DNA from: Pseudovirgaria hyperparasitica
Taxonomy: Eukaryota > Ascomycota > Dothideomycetes > Acrospermales > Acrospermaceae
Length of the DNA stretch: 64,000 bases
Assembly (NCBI RefSeq): GCF_010093815.1
Contig: NW_022985549.1
Coordinates: 868,001-932,000 of the forward strand
Direction of reading: 5' to 3'
Shown here: positions 22,830 through 35,709 of the stretch, in pieces
Numbering within the stretch: position 1 is the stretch's first letter
Layout: each line of letters opens with the position of its first letter
Notes under the pieces: generated by a model
Databases searched by the model: none
What the model was told of the DNA's origin: nothing
Seen by the model: only the letters and a program-made list of their open reading frames with translations
Position numbers and translations under genes: made by a program

Positions 22830-23951
22830 ATGACCCACGACGAACAGGCCCCCACTACACCAAATCCCCAACGTTCCCAGCGTCCGCAACGTCCACGCCA
22901 TCATGTCCGCACACCAACCTACCCACTCGCTCATGCTCAACGCCGGAAACCCCGCCGCCTCCCTCTCGTCCTACGCCTCTCCTCCGGCAGCGTGCACGCC
23001 TCCATCCTCCTCCCCGTCCTCGTGCACTCCATCTTCACCTCCATAATCGTCTTCATCGACCAGCGCGTCAACAATCTCGGCCTGCCTAGCACCATCGTAC
23101 CCAGCCTCAGCATTGTCGTCGGGCTGATGCTCGTGTTCCGCAATGGAACCTCATACGATCGTTTCTGGTCCGGCCGGAACCACCTGAGTACGTGTGGCAC
23201 AAGCGTGCGGAACCTGACGCGCAGCATCCTCACGTGTGCGCGTGGGAAGGGAGGCGTGGATATCAGCGAGGAGGAGAGGCATGACACGGAGCGTGTTGTG
23301 CGGATCCTAATTGCGGTGCTGTATGCGATCAAGCATAATCTGCGACACGAGTGGAGCGTTACTCAGTACCGGGACCAGGTCGATGGCGATACAAGTGGGC
23401 GGAGATCGAGCTTGCATCCTGCTGGGGAGATGTTGAATGAGCCAGAGTACAAGAGCCTGCTGCCGCCACGTATGGTGGGCTTCGAAGACGAGGGCCTCTG
23501 TCTACCCCTGCAGCTGCTTGTCATAGTCGAAGGCTTTATCAAGCGTGGACATGACCGCGGTTGGTTTCATGCGCCACAGGCATCGCAGCTCACGGTGCAG
23601 ATCAACACGCTTGTGGATGCGTATAGCAAGATGGAGACGATCCGCACTACGCCCCTACCGGTTGCGCATTTGATACATCAGAAGCAGGTACTTGCACTAT
23701 ATACGCTCGCGCTACCATTTGCGATAGTGGACAACTATGGATGGTATTCAATACCGATTGTTGCGTTGGTTGCATTTACGTTATACGGAATTGACGGAAT
23801 TGGAAGACAGCTTGAGGATCCGTTCGGGTATGACCGGAACGATATCAAGATGGATGGCATCGTCGAGGACTGGAGGGTGGAGTGTATGGTCATGCTGGAG
23901 CAGTGGAAGAGGGGTGGCATGATGTTCAGTCTGGGATTCGAGATGCTCTAA
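22830..23951 (+). CDS. Bestrophin/UPF0187-family anion channel-like membrane protein
   Basis: A 373-residue single-exon protein of the bestrophin-like family, whose characterised members conduct chloride; the fungal members are mostly unstudied. After a basic, Pro/Arg-rich cytosolic N-terminus (about 1-55) come hydrophobic segments at about 58-78 and 90-108, then VFRNGTSYDRFWSGR, a hallmark of the family. A long amphipathic middle region follows, then the C-terminal hydrophobic hairpin (LYTLALPFAIVDNYGWYSIP) ending in GIGRQLEDPFGYDRNDI, matching the family's I-E-x-P-F-G...D-L signature. ATG 22830 is preferred over the in-frame upstream position 22788 because it precedes a normal N-terminus. 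Its membrane (plasma or vacuolar) cannot be told. Confidence 0.88.
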   Translation: MTHDEQAPTTPNPQRSQRPQRPRHHVRTPTYPLAHAQRRKPRRLPLVLRLSSGSVHASILLPVLVHSIFTSIIVFIDQRVNNLGLPSTIVPSLSIVVGLMLVFRNGTSYDRFWSGRNHLSTCGTSVRNLTRSILTCARGKGGVDISEEERHDTERVVRILIAVLYAIKHNLRHEWSVTQYRDQVDGDTSGRRSSLHPAGEMLNEPEYKSLLPPRMVGFEDEGLCLPLQLLVIVEGFIKRGHDRGWFHAPQASQLTVQINTLVDAYSKMETIRTTPLPVAHLIHQKQVLALYTLALPFAIVDNYGWYSIPIVALVAFTLYGIDGIGRQLEDPFGYDRNDIKMDGIVEDWRVECMVMLEQWKRGGMMFSLGFEML

Positions 23952-24061
23952 GCCTCGTTTTCCTCTCTTTCTGTCATCTCCGGCTGGCGCACTTGTATCA
24001 ATTTTCTACCTGTAGTTCAGCGAAATACCCACTCCTTTTCTGCTCCTACTGCACAACAGCA

Positions 24062-27000
24062 TCACTCCTCCCAAGCCTTCCCCTTTCCAAACCACTGCCG
24101 CTGATACTCAAACAACACCACACTCGCAGCCGTCTGCACGTTCAAACTCCTCGTCACCCCCTCCTGCCGTATCTCCATACAAACATCACATTCCATCAGT
24201 ACTGCACTCGAGATCCCCTCCTTCTCGCTGCCCATAACAAGTACGCATTTCCTCGGCAGCACCACGCCCTGCTCCCCAAGCACAACGCTCTGATCCGTCT
24301 GCTCCACGCCCACAATCTTGTAACCTTCTTTCTTCATAGCACGCAAGTACTCTGGCGTCTCGACTGGCGTGAGCTGGGAAATGGGAATGTGCAGGTGGGA
24401 CGTTACAGCGACAGATGTAAAGCGGGGTGAGGCGAGGTGAGATAGGGAGGGGAGAAGAAGCGACGAAGCAGAGAAAATCTCTGCGCAGCGAGAGAGGCCG
24501 CCGAGATTGTATGGATTATCGATAAGTGAGGCGCAGAGGATGAGTGGGTATGCGTTACGAGAACTGCTAGTTGAGGTGAGGGAGGGGTGCGAGAGAGCGA
24601 GGCCCTTGGTTTGAAGGGGGACATTTGGTTTTTGTGCAAAGACGTGGGTTGGGTCAGCCGTGACGTTTGTAGATGGAGGGGATGGCTCTGCTGTGAGAAC
24701 AGGTTGGATGGTAGTTGTAGCGTTGGGAATAGGTGCATCCAGAGGCATGGACGGTGGGTGGATGGAGCGGAGGTAGGGGTCTTTGGTGTCGTCTTCGTAG
24801 AGTGCCTTGAAGTCTGAGTAGGTGATTTTGCGGGCCTCACGGGGCTCAATGTCTAAGAAGGTGCCAGAGAAGAGTGTATTGAGCGTGTGGTCTTGTATAG
24901 GGTCGAAGGATTCGAGAATGCGAGAAGGAATCGGGGCGTTGAACCTGTCGTGGCTACGCAGAAACGCGTCTAGTTCAAATATAGCTGGATTGTCCGTGAT
25001 TTGTGTCCATTTCTTTTTCTCACTGTGGTCTCGCAGAATGTGGATACTCCATTGGGCTTCAATACGAATGGCGACTTTAGATGAAGCAGAGAATGCCACT
25101 AGGAGAGATAACAGCTTCGAAGCAAAGTCTAGCGTAGAGTCGTCGAAGCAAGCCACCTTAACAGCTATCTTGATCAGTGAGGCAGCATGCTTGGGGTTTC
25201 CATGTTCTTTTATGAGAGATAGTAGATTTGTTCTAAGATCAGGCTTTGCTAGAAAGATTCGCAGAATGATCCATTCTAGCAGATGACGGAATCTTGGAAG
25301 TGGCTCTAAAGACAACATAAGAAGATAGTCTGATAGGTGCTGCTGGCCTTCACGCGAATCGGATCTTGCGAGACATGCAGAGGACAATATTAGCAGCATC
25401 TGCAGTTGCTCAGTCTTTTTCCATTTAGTGACGACTGGAATCGGAAGTTTTTGAGACATCCAAGGCTCTAAAAGAGCATCGTGTAGTGTGACTCTTAGTT
25501 CGCTGTGTTCATCCGATGTCAATCTGGATACAAGATCAAATACAGCGGCATATGCAAACCCCTCACGGCGTCCGTAATAGCTCTCGTACTTGCGGTGTGG
25601 CACATGCTTGCATAGTTGGTCCGCTAGGGACACCTCAATGAGGGATTCTATACTGGGCGAGGGAGGATTTTTCGAGAAGCGAATGAGAATCGTCGGGATG
25701 TTAATTCCTGAAACACAGCAAGGTACGGCTAGAACAGCACGACGAATCGCAGTCATGACAGGACTGAGCATGTAAATCCTGCTTTCGGATAGACGGTACA
25801 TGCGATGTACAGCCTTACTGATGAGACGTAGCAAAGACCCAGCTTCATCACCTAGTGATCGTTGCAAGATCTTGGGATCTAAGAGCGTACAGGGTAACCT
25901 CATTGTTACGTCTTTTGGATAATCCTGTGTCTCTGTCTCATCCCAGACTGCCTGGATCACGAATATGAGGTCGTCCATTGAACATTTGGAAACTTCATTG
26001 CTTCCTACAAGAAGTTCCAAATCGGTACAGGTAGTCACTAGACCAGAGCCTAGAAGAGACCGGAATTTTGAGTCAACGATCTGATGCTGTATCCGAGAGA
26101 GAGTACTGGCCACAGGTCTGGAACTCTCAGAGATAAGATTTGAGTCGGCGTCTGGAGCTTGCAATAGGCGTTTGAGATCTTCTTGCGTTGATCGTATGGA
26201 GCTCTTCATTTCGTCGATTTTCAATTCAGCCCAGCGCTCTATCACATCTTGGGTTGTATCGATGCTGTGTGAATATGTTCCATCTTTCTTCATTTTGGCG
26301 AAATTCCTTATAAGAATGCAGTATACTGTCATGAGATCCCGTGGAATCTCTCGATTGGCACTTCTTGTTGTTAATCTGCATGCAAGCTCGAGATCGACAC
26401 CATTATTGCCGGTACCACTTGCAGTCTTGATGCCATCACTTATGCCTTCGAATACATAGGCAGAAGCGAACGGGTAGATGCTGTCGCCTTTGGCCTCAAG
26501 GTACTTGAAGAGTGCATTTATCAATGTGCCTCTTTCGCTCTCAGCAATGGAAGCGACCACCTTTGCAATGCATCTTGACAAGCGTCTCCCATGAACGCAT
26601 ACTACTTTCTGATCCATGAGCTCTATGGACGTTGTGAACCAGGTCCCCGTGGTTGCCCACGGGACAAAGGAGGTCAGAATGAACTCGTAGTATGTACTAA
26701 TGTGCTGCGCACTGTCATTAGCGAAATCCATAAACCAATTGCCTACAGATCTACGTATAGTCTCCTGTACATCACCATGAAACACACTCATTAGTAAGGT
26801 CTGGATCCAGGTGTTATGCACTTTGCCAGATACCACCAAGGCTGCTAGATCGATCAAGCATTCATCGACCTGATTCTGGTAGCGACCAAGAACGATGGTC
26901 TGGAACAGAATGCAGAATTTTTCGTACTCTTTACAGCTCCAGGCTCGGTTCTCGTACTCAAAATACATGGACTGAGTCGTGACGGTAGTATCGAGGAGGT

Positions 27001-28018
27001 CCACAGAGTGTTTTAGGACTGAAAGGGCAAACTTTCTTTCTTCTGAATAACCTTGACGTAATATCTTCTGCAAATGACTCCAATACTCAGACGAAAGTAG
27101 TGCATCGTGAAGGCAACTACCCATGGCATTTTCAGTATTGGAGAGCCACTGAAACCATACCCTGGCCGCCGTGTTCGCGTAGTGAGATGGTTGGACTAAG
27201 CTCAGAAGGTAGTAGATCCGATTCAGAAGCATAGTTCCATGATCGACAAGCGGTATATGAGGTATCAAGACACACACCATGTCTCGTGCTGCGATAGAGA
27301 GCTCGCGTGATGAATTACCAATCAAGACTAGTCCGATTTCGAAAAGCTTTTGAGAAGTTGCAGGTCCAATTTGAGCAGCGTCGGACGTCTTGAATACGGA
27401 AGTCATGTATTCAGTGTAGATGCAGGACTCAACGTAGGCGATGTCTTTCTTTGGGACATGTTGCTGTGTTTGTACCAAAGGAACAGGGGACTTCGTGACA
27501 TACTCGTTCACGCAATCAATGGGTAACGCACTGTGGTCGTCCTCAGCGGACTGCAAAGCAAATGCCGTATGGCTGAGTTGCTCAATAACTCGATTGAAGA
27601 AAGCACTGGAAATGGCATCGTTCCTCAAGATACAATGCAAAAGCAATTGAGTCGGAGGAGCTTCACTCTGATTCCTCACTCGCATGAACAAGAGTTCTAC
27701 TACACGCCCTTCCTGGTCCTTCTGTGCTTGCATTAGTAAATGCCACAGGACGAGATTTGTATACTAACGAAGGCTCTCGAGGAAACCAGGAGAGATATGT
27801 CACTCACCACAAACTATCTGGCATGAGCAGACACTTCCACTTACATTCGGTACATTGACAAGAAGGTCTGCTGATAGTATGAGTGCTTTAGTCCATGCGT
27901 GAACCTCATGGACATGTTGAATCTCGTCAAGAATCTCAGCAACAACATGTGTCATTTCATCGTTTCGTAGTCGGGTGAATAGGATCTGCTCAGCGAGGCT
28001 TGGAGCACTAGTTTGCAT
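24062..28018 (-). CDS. TRM3: tRNA 2'-O-methyltransferase Trm3-like (SpoU family)
   Basis: Expected to methylate the ribose of Gm18 in tRNAs, as yeast Trm3 and human TARBP1 do. Exon 1 (27808-28018) and exon 2 (24062-27726) give 1291 residues; yeast Trm3 has about 1436. The long N-terminal part is helical and repeat-like. The C-terminal about 165 residues are a SpoU/SPOUT methyltransferase with motif 1 DNPYNLGGLSRCAEIF, motif 2 LVMGSEKEGI and motif 3 SLNVQTAASVVLFEY, which build the knotted SAM site. The intron has a consensus GTGAGT donor, but its TACTAAT branch sits unusually close to the acceptor. It is divergent from the kinesin gene, 353 bases apart. Confidence 0.92.
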
Positions 28019-28371
28019 TGCGAAGAGATGCGTCAGTCGCTGCCGCAACCCTTATAATCAGTACTTGGACAAGAAGACGAAGTAATTACACAGAAAAGTT
28101 CTTGTCCGCTTGACAGACTCACGTGATCTGTTAAAAACGTCTGGTGTGTCGCGTTAGGATGTGGTGGGGTTTGGCGGCGGATCTCTATAGCAACAGCGTG
28201 GGGGTCGCGTGTAGCTGCAGCTCCAAAACAGGGAAGGTCGCGTTTACTTCCGGACCGTGCGCACGTATCTACGTAGCTAGCTACTTATCATTTCGCCCGC
28301 GAATACACTCTTTGCTTCGCACACGTTGAATTTATCTCTTCAACTTCCTATGTCAGTATCAACAAGTCGTC
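28019..28371. promoter_or_regulatory. Shared upstream region of TRM3 and the kinesin gene
   Basis: Divergent 353-base region; it contains ACGTAGCTAGCTA near 28270-28285. No further elements recognised. Confidence 0.45.
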
Positions 28372-30279
28372 ATGGATTCTCGTATGTACCGCGGGCTCGC
28401 CAATGGGTATGAAAGTACAGCATCAGCGCCATCTCTGCGCGCAGCTGAACCATCTTATTCTTACGGTATGAGCTCACCCACTTCCGAAGACAGTGCAAAT
28501 GTCAAAGTCGTGGTACGAGTACGAAAGTTTCTCAAGCGAGGTATCAACCTCCCCCATTTTTGAATGGTTCTCTGCTTATTTCCCACTACAAGAAACGGAC
28601 CGTAACGCCAAATGCCTAGTCGAGATGGACGCCAATGGCAAACAGACAACACTCAAAGCACCACTTGAAGGCGACCCCGCCTATCCAAAGACGAGCAAAG
28701 GCAAAGTCTATGAAGATAGATCGTTCAACTTCGACCATTCATATTGGTCACATAACGAAGAAGATCCGCATTTCGCAAGCCAAGAAGCTGTTTACAAATC
28801 TTTCGCAGAGGAGTTCCTCGACCACAACTTTGATGGATACCATACCTGTATATTTGCGTATGGTCAAACCGGATCTGGCAAGAGTTATACCATGATGGGT
28901 ACTGCAGAGCAGCCGGGTCTGATTCCGCGCACCTGCGAAGAATTGTTCTTCAGAATCGAGAACGAACCGTCTCCGAATACCAATTACCATGTTCACGTTT
29001 CGTACTTTGAGGTGTACAATGAGCATGTTCGCGACCTTCTGGTCCCTCGATCCAGCCCAGATCTTTTTCTCAAGATCCGCGATTCCAAGTCGGACGGGGT
29101 CTTCGTGCAGGGCTTGACTGAGACTGCGATCAAAAGCTATGCTGATGTGGAACGCCTTTTGAGAGAGGGTGACACTGTACGTCTTCAACCTTGTAATCAA
29201 TTACCTTCACTAATGTGACTCAGAATCGTACCACCGCTCAAACCAAAATGAATGACACCTCCTCGCGCTCACATGCCGTGTTCACTATTCAACTCAAGCA
29301 GATCACACATTCTCTTCTTTCAGACGAAACCGTGGAACGTACTGCACGCATGCGTCTTGTCGATCTCGCAGGGTCTGAACGCGCAAAATCGACCGAGGCG
29401 ACGGGAGCACGGTTGAAGGAAGGGGGTCAGATCAACAAGTCTTTAAGTACTCTTGGTCGTGTGATTGCTGCACTCGCAGAAGCTGGTCAGAAGATGGGTC
29501 GCAGAACAAAAGAGAGGGTGCCGTACAGAGACTCGGTTCTTACTTGGCTTCTCAAGGATTCCCTCGGCGGTAACAGTAAAACTGCTATGGTCGCCTGTAT
29601 TGCACCATCAGACTACGAAGAAACGCTGTCCACCCTCCGTTACGCTGATCAGGCGAAACGTATCCGTACGCGTGCGACTGTCAATGAAGACTCGCTCTCA
29701 GCCGCAGAGCGCGATGCTCAAATTAAACAAATGGCAAAGGAAATCGAACTTCTCCAACGCAGTGCCATGGCTGCCAGTACACGCAAACGCGAAGAGGCAG
29801 ATGAGCTTGAGGAGTACCAGCGCCAGGTCGCACAGATGAACCGCCTTATGGAAGAGAGCCGCAGCGTATCCGAAGCCAAGATCAAGGCCCTCCAAGCGGA
29901 AGTCGAAGAGCTTCGTCCGCTCAATGCAACCCTACAGATGGAAATGGACGCTATCAAGCGCCATCTCCGTCTCGCCACCGAGGAGATCAAAAATCCGATC
30001 AAGATCCCCTCTGCCGCCGAGCTCGAAGCTATCGCCAATGGTGTTCCTCTCGATAAGAGTGGTCCTGGCTTCAACATTGCCGAAGACGCTCACAGCGAAG
30101 AAGGTTATGGTTCTGCTGAGGAGCAGTATGATGATACAGAGGAGATTGGTGCTAAACTTGCAGCTTTGTTGCAGGAGCAGGCAGAGGAGTTCTTGAAGGA
30201 GGTGGGTCACTTCAGACGCAAGATCAACGACGACCACCAGCGTTTCGGCATCTCCATGGTTGCAGAGGACGAGTACTGA
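28372..30279 (+). CDS. Short kinesin-3 family motor (NcKin3-like)
   Basis: Microtubule plus-end motor. Exons 28372-28540, 28593-29176 and 29224-30279 give 602 residues. The motor starts with [10 protein letters not shown] (about 44-53), then the P-loop [13 protein letters not shown], switch [12 protein letters not shown], switch [11 protein letters not shown], and ends near [10 protein letters not shown]. The next segment [13 protein letters not shown] resembles the kinesin-3 neck. A coiled coil at about 440-525 and an acidic tail follow. There is no FHA or PH domain, so it is far shorter than Unc104-type kinesin-3. The size and plan fit the short fungal kinesin-3 (NcKin3 of Neurospora), proposed to move mitochondria; that assignment is inference. 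Confidence 0.9.
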
Positions 30280-31017
30280 AGTGTCGAATTTGGTGGTGCA
30301 TTCAACGGTACGGTCACTGGGTTTCGATAGCATGTTTGGCGCCGTGGCGAATCAGAACTTGGGCAGTATGGCATCATGGCTTCAAAGATGAATTTTAGCA
30401 GGCGCATAGCGACTAGGTCTATCACAGCTTGCATAGCAAATCCAGCAATCCATGACTTGGATACTATTAGCGGACCTCGCATTACAAGCGGCACCGCTTT
30501 TCGCCTGCATTAGCCTAAAAGGCTCGTATAGTCTTTATACAGTAGCTCACAAAATGAAAACAATATGCTCATTAGCTTGAGTCCTAGTTGTGCATAAATG
30601 ATAGGTTCTGTATGAGTGAGCGAACAAATGACTATATGCCGCCGTATATAGCTGACAGGAAATTGCCAATCAGACGTGGAGACCGGCAAGATCTTTCTTT
30701 TCGTCCTAACAACAGACTACATATCTTATGCTTCTCGTACTCTGGGGCAGTGAAGAGGCAAGAAAGCAGGTGGCTGGTAGAGAAGCAAGTAGGTGTATGT
30801 GTGCAGTTATACATTTCCATATTCGATAGTATATCTTTAACCTGGAATAAGACAAGCACTTGCCCCAAAACGAGTACGCTGTATTAGCCAGCTGATACTT
30901 CACAGCGCTGACGTATGCGCCCGCAACTAAGTTGCGTTAACCAGACTCAATTGGGCGCTTCCATTACATCAAGTACATGGAGTTGCCTCTTTATCAGACA
31001 CCATGTAGAAATGATAT
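30280..31017. other. Intergenic, convergent 3' ends
   Basis: AT-rich sequence between the convergent kinesin and VPS16 genes; no gene seen. Confidence 0.5.
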
Positions 31018-33696
31018 TTACCGCCTCCCCTGCTTCAACTGATTAATCAACCTCTCGATCTCCGTCGCGCCCGTCCCTGTCGCTTTTGCTCGCAGGCTTT
31101 CCAACGCAGCCATATCCTTGGCCTTAAGTGCCTCTTCTCCTGCTTGCTTAATCATGCCACATTTGACCCACATATCGATGCGTTCGCCAACAGATAGGGA
31201 GGTGCATTTCGGGATGAATGTACCAGCGAGGCGCGTATTCCCGGCGGCGAGGAGGGCATTGAAAAACGGCTATATCAAATGATGAGTTCAGGTCAGAATC
31301 AAAGGAGCAGGTGTGACTGATCTTACCTCCCATCCTATAGGACTCTTCTTGGTCTTGCTCATCTCCTCCAATTCGGTCCAATAGCGTGCTTGAACCAAAC
31401 CACGTAATCTGAGCCACCACTGCGTCTTTTCGGGGACTTTGAAGTCGCTCATGACTTTCGCCGCGCGCTTAGAATGTCCGTTCTTGACGAGGCTAAGTAC
31501 GGTCTCGTTGACGCTTTTGCCGATGAAGGAGCTACCATCGAGTTCCTTCTCAAGCGCATCCTGTGTTCGTAGTAATTGCTGTGTTTCATTTATTGCTTTG
31601 ACTTGGAATTGCTGGTTTTTTGAGTCGGACAGGAGCTTTGAGGAGAGCTTGAGCTTGTCGATTTGGGCGACTACGGTCGGCTGTGCGAGGGCTTCGGAGA
31701 CCAGGAGGTTGGCACCTTCGATGCGGCGGTCATCTTGATAGTAGAGGTCTTTCAGAAGTTCAGTGTCGTTGTGTAGGGCAGACGATTCGACGAGTGCACT
31801 GGCGACCGGACGCGGGTTGATTATGCGAAAGAAGCTTGCTAAAGGGAGCTTCTTCTTGAGATGTAAGAGTACGTAGAATATTAGATCGGTGTCTCCGCTC
31901 TCAATGGCTTTGTCAAGAGCTATCGTGTCTTCTTTCATGGATAACAGTAATGGTACCTGCTTGCCGGCTCGAGGTTCATAATTCAGAAGCTCAGTGGCGA
32001 GGCGTGCGCGGCCTTCGTCGTAAGCTGCGCGAGCAATCTTCTCAAACGAGACGCCATTCTTATCTTCGAGTCTCTTCACAATGATGCGACATATACTCTC
32101 CTCGTCTTCCGAAGATGCACGCACTTTTTGACTAGCCCAGTGAACATATATGCTATCTGTTGGTAGCCTCAGATATTGTGAGATTTTCAGAGCCAGAAGG
32201 TATTCGTGTCGATTCGTCAGGCGTTCCACTAGCTTCTCCGGAGTCAATCGTCTGTATTGCTCGTATGATAATGGAATGCCGATTGCGTAGAACCGTACTC
32301 CATTGAGTACTCGCAACGTCTCGCACATGTCGACATAGTCATCGCTGTTGTAGAGATCCAGGACCGATTTCCCGAACGACGCGGCTCGAAGGAGTGCTTT
32401 CTGCCAATGTATCGAATACTCATGACCCGCAGCTCTCATACATATGTCAACAGCTTCGTCGAGATTTGATCGGATCTGCTGAATGATGTCGTCCGCTTTA
32501 GGTGATTTCTTCTCCAGATGCTCCGCAGCATCTAGTAATTTCGAAGGTACAGTATCTGATGTTAGCCGGAACACTTCCTGTGATGCATTTGGCACTTTCT
32601 GTAAGAATTCGCAAACGTCACTAGTAAGAAGCCTTACGCCGTCCACATCTGAGATCAGATGTACAAAGTCGTCGTAGAAGTACTTTATGGCTGAGCCATT
32701 GGGTCCCACTAGATGAACTTCATCTTCCCATGACAGTACTACGGCATCGTTGCCACACCACTGCAGGTCCTTTGGACTCATAGCAGTATTGGAGTCATAT
32801 TCAGATAGTTTATTTTGGAAGTCGCTCGTTACGACCCAGACTTTCCCATCGTCTGTGTACATAGCGATATATTTGCCATTGGGAGACACGCCCAAGTGCT
32901 TGAACGGACCGTTTTGCAGCATGCGATCTTCAGATTCCGTTGCATCCACCACATGTATTGTTTCGCCGATCGCTAGGAGTACTTCAACGGACCGAGAAAG
33001 TGAGTAGGCAGGCGAGATAATATTCCATGATATGACAGGTTCGGAGGGAGGGGTGGCAAGGATCTTTGGGCGAGGCTCATCATATCTTGAGACTGTGACC
33101 AAATGGTTGTTGCCTAGTAGCGCGACGAAACCAGAGGAGTAAAACCGACAGCTCTTCACACCATGTTCTTCCGCACCCTGCCAAAATCAGCGTCTGCCAT
33201 GAAGAGATTGGAATGATCATACATGTCCCAGTGAGAAGGGGATGAAATCTCCTTGAAGCCCATAATACACGCGGACTGTACCGTCCTCTGTGACGACCAA
33301 GAGCTTTTCGTCTTCTGACCAACCCAGCCCTTTGATTGATCCTTTGTCCCACTGCTTGTGTCAGTGAAGTGGTCTCTTAACGCCGATCATGGGCGCTCAC
33401 GTTAATGCGCCGCAGTAGTTTGCCCGCGCAGCTATATAAGTCTATCGTAGGCTTCGCGCTCTGTATCCCTCGGTACAAATGGAGATTCTCCTCCTTCCGG
33501 TAGATGGCTTCAAGCAACGTCAGCGAATGCAGGCGGTGAACTACAGTCTGCGCATACCTACAGCACCACTATATGGAGCTCCGACAACATGGTGATTCTC
33601 CAAGTCCAGGTCTTGATCGAAGACGGAGGTATAGAGCTGGACTTTGCGGTAGTAGCCCTGGTCTAAACGTTCCCAATCAGCAGTAGGTTTCGGCAT
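31018..33696 (-). CDS. VPS16: Vacuolar sorting protein Vps16 (HOPS/CORVET core)
   Basis: Core subunit of the HOPS and CORVET tethering complexes, which drive fusion at endosomes and the vacuole. Exons 33558-33696, 33401-33507, 33223-33351, 31327-33177 and 31018-31269 give 825 residues, the usual size. The N-terminal half is a beta-propeller (ADWERLDQGYYRK, DKGSIKGLGWSEDEKLL, FKHLGVSPNGKYIAMYT) and the C-terminal half an alpha-solenoid that binds Vps33 (HWASQKVRAS, AARAAYDEGR-like region, LLLSMKEDTIALDKAIESGD, YVLLHLKKKLPLASFFRII). Every splice junction keeps the family alignment; one acceptor may be CAAG or CAG, changing one glutamine. Confidence 0.95.
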
Positions 33697-33941
33697 GGCT
33701 AAAGGATATCCGGCGCATCATCTCTCGCCGGGTATCGTGTAGATTGTACTTGAATGAAGATGTTACTTGGAGCAGTCTGTGTCTATATGTTGAGATCCAA
33801 TTGCTACAGGTAATTAGCTACGTCAGGTAGCTTCGGAGCGGAGGTCCAAGCTCCTCACCACAAACCTCGTTCCATCATCCGGATCATGTGCGCGACCTGT
33901 ACCCGCACGATTATCCAGGATGGAACGCTGATAGTGACAGT

Positions 33942-35257
33942 ATGGATATTCCGGGCGAATTGTTGTTGAGCAAAGTGCAAGCTCTAAGCGACCTGGAGCT
34001 GGCATGTCTGCTTTGTTTGATAGCAGATCAACACTTCATTGTTGAAGCCAGTGCGACTGCGCTGAATCATGTAGAGCAAGAACTTAAACTGGTTTGTAAT
34101 TCATACAGATATTATACATTCCAATAGCTGAAAATTCACATAGATCAGTACTGGCATCTTTGGTCTTAGTTGCAGCACACTCGAATGCCACAAGCAGACT
34201 ACTGTCGACGACTTTGGCAATGGCTTGCTTGAAACAGAATCATCAGACAGTTACTTCACTGCTTCGAAAGAAAGCACGAGACTTGACGTATGTCTGAGTC
34301 CTTGATAAATTGGGATCTGATCTGATTGAGTCTCAGTTACACCTCTCTGCTAACAAGGCTCGCTCGCCGGGCAGGAGATCAGTCAGGAGCCCGATGAGCC
34401 CACCCGAGTCGAGACAAATTGCCAATTTGGTCATCTTGAAAAATTTGGATCAAGCACCACATCAAGTCCAGGTGCAAACGCTCGAGTTGATCCGAGGCAG
34501 ACGAATCTTCACTCGAACTACTGTTCATGTTGCCCCGAAACCTTTCTTACTGATCGCCCTACTGCCTGAAGACCATATAGGATCGATGAATCGCCATTTG
34601 GTATGTGTAATCTCGTACGTCCAGTCTACCTGGCTAATGTGCATAGATCGACCATTTCTTCATCTCACATCGACATGGGCCAGCCGATGAATTGCCAAAC
34701 CTCGAAGAGCTAGGTGAAAGATCACCTACTCTCAGTTCGATGTCCACCAAAAAGATCGAACCAAAGCAATCAGTGTTCTCCAGAGAGGTCATACCATCCC
34801 AAATAATGCTACGCGTGTATCTGACAGGAATAGGATCTCGAGACACTATCACAATTGGAGTCTTCCGTCCGTATGAGCTCTGACGTTCGATGTTATGTTC
34901 ATAATATCGTAGTGTTTCTCCGAATGCATCGCGCGGTATCCAGTGGAATCACCGCAGCTGCTACGCGTCATGTTAATGTACTCTCAAGGTAGATCTACCT
35001 TTTCTCAATACGTTTACTTATTGACACATAATGATAGAGCACTCGCCCCCCTTCATGGTTTGAATTACGTTACGCCCTCTCTAGTATCACTGGCGGCTCG
35101 GAAGATCTACACGCATCGCATTGTGCTTACAACGCCCGAAGGGGATCGAAGCATCCAATGGGGTAGCTCTATAGATGCAGTGCGTGAGCTACTCGACGGA
35201 GTTACGGCTCGAGATGTCATCGATGAGATACTCGAGACCGTTGAGGTACCATTATGA
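33942..35257 (+). CDS. MoxR/Mg-chelatase-like AAA-related protein, apparently lacking Walker A
   Basis: Six proposed exons (33942-34091, 34144-34287, 34337-34600, 34647-34814, 34861-34988 and 35038-35257) give 357 residues. The N-terminus SDLELACLLCLIADQH is typical of a fungal family annotated as magnesium chelatase-like. The block NLVILKNLDQAPHQVQVQTLELIRGRRIFTR fits the Walker B/sensor region of MoxR-type AAA proteins, and the end (APLHGLNYVTPSLVSLAARKIYTHRIVL) fits their lid. Where the P-loop should be I see only ISTGIFGLSCSTLECHKQTTVDDFG, with no GxxxxGK[ST]. It is thus probably not a classical ATPase. The intron at 34815-34860 is the least certain. Function unknown. Confidence 0.75.
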
Positions 35258-35709
35258 GGTCTAGTACATGATAGTTGTTCATATATCGTCACCTCCCAAT
35301 GCGCCACGCGGTGAAGTCTACGACCAAGCTGCAATTTGGGCGAGTCCCTCAACATGCAATCCGCAAGGTCACGCTCATCGCCCACATTGCATCAGCTTTG
35401 AAACGTGGACAGAATTACAGGACACATCATGGCCCCCGGGTGCGGCAAGTGGATGGAACCGTACGGTGTACATGATTTACAAGTCAACGTATCCTTCTTC
35501 CAGCTCAAGATTGTCTCCAGACATATCATCAAGCACTTGATTTGATGAATTAAATCCACTGTGAGTGTATACTAGGCTTTGTAGCGTAACAAAACACGGA
35601 TCATGCTCTCTATAAGCCAAGAGAGCAGCTAAGACAATCTCGGGGATCAGTAACCATTAGAAGAACATGACAGATTCTCTTGAAATGTCGATAATAAACA
35701 TAGCGTACA
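35258..35709. other. Intergenic, convergent 3' ends
   Basis: No gene supported. Two overlapping short frames at 35268-35540 do not resemble any family and lie in the probable 3' region. Confidence 0.45.

Noticed and set aside
35268-35540. Two overlapping short frames after the MoxR-like gene
   Set aside because: They lie in the likely 3' region and lack similarity or splice context.
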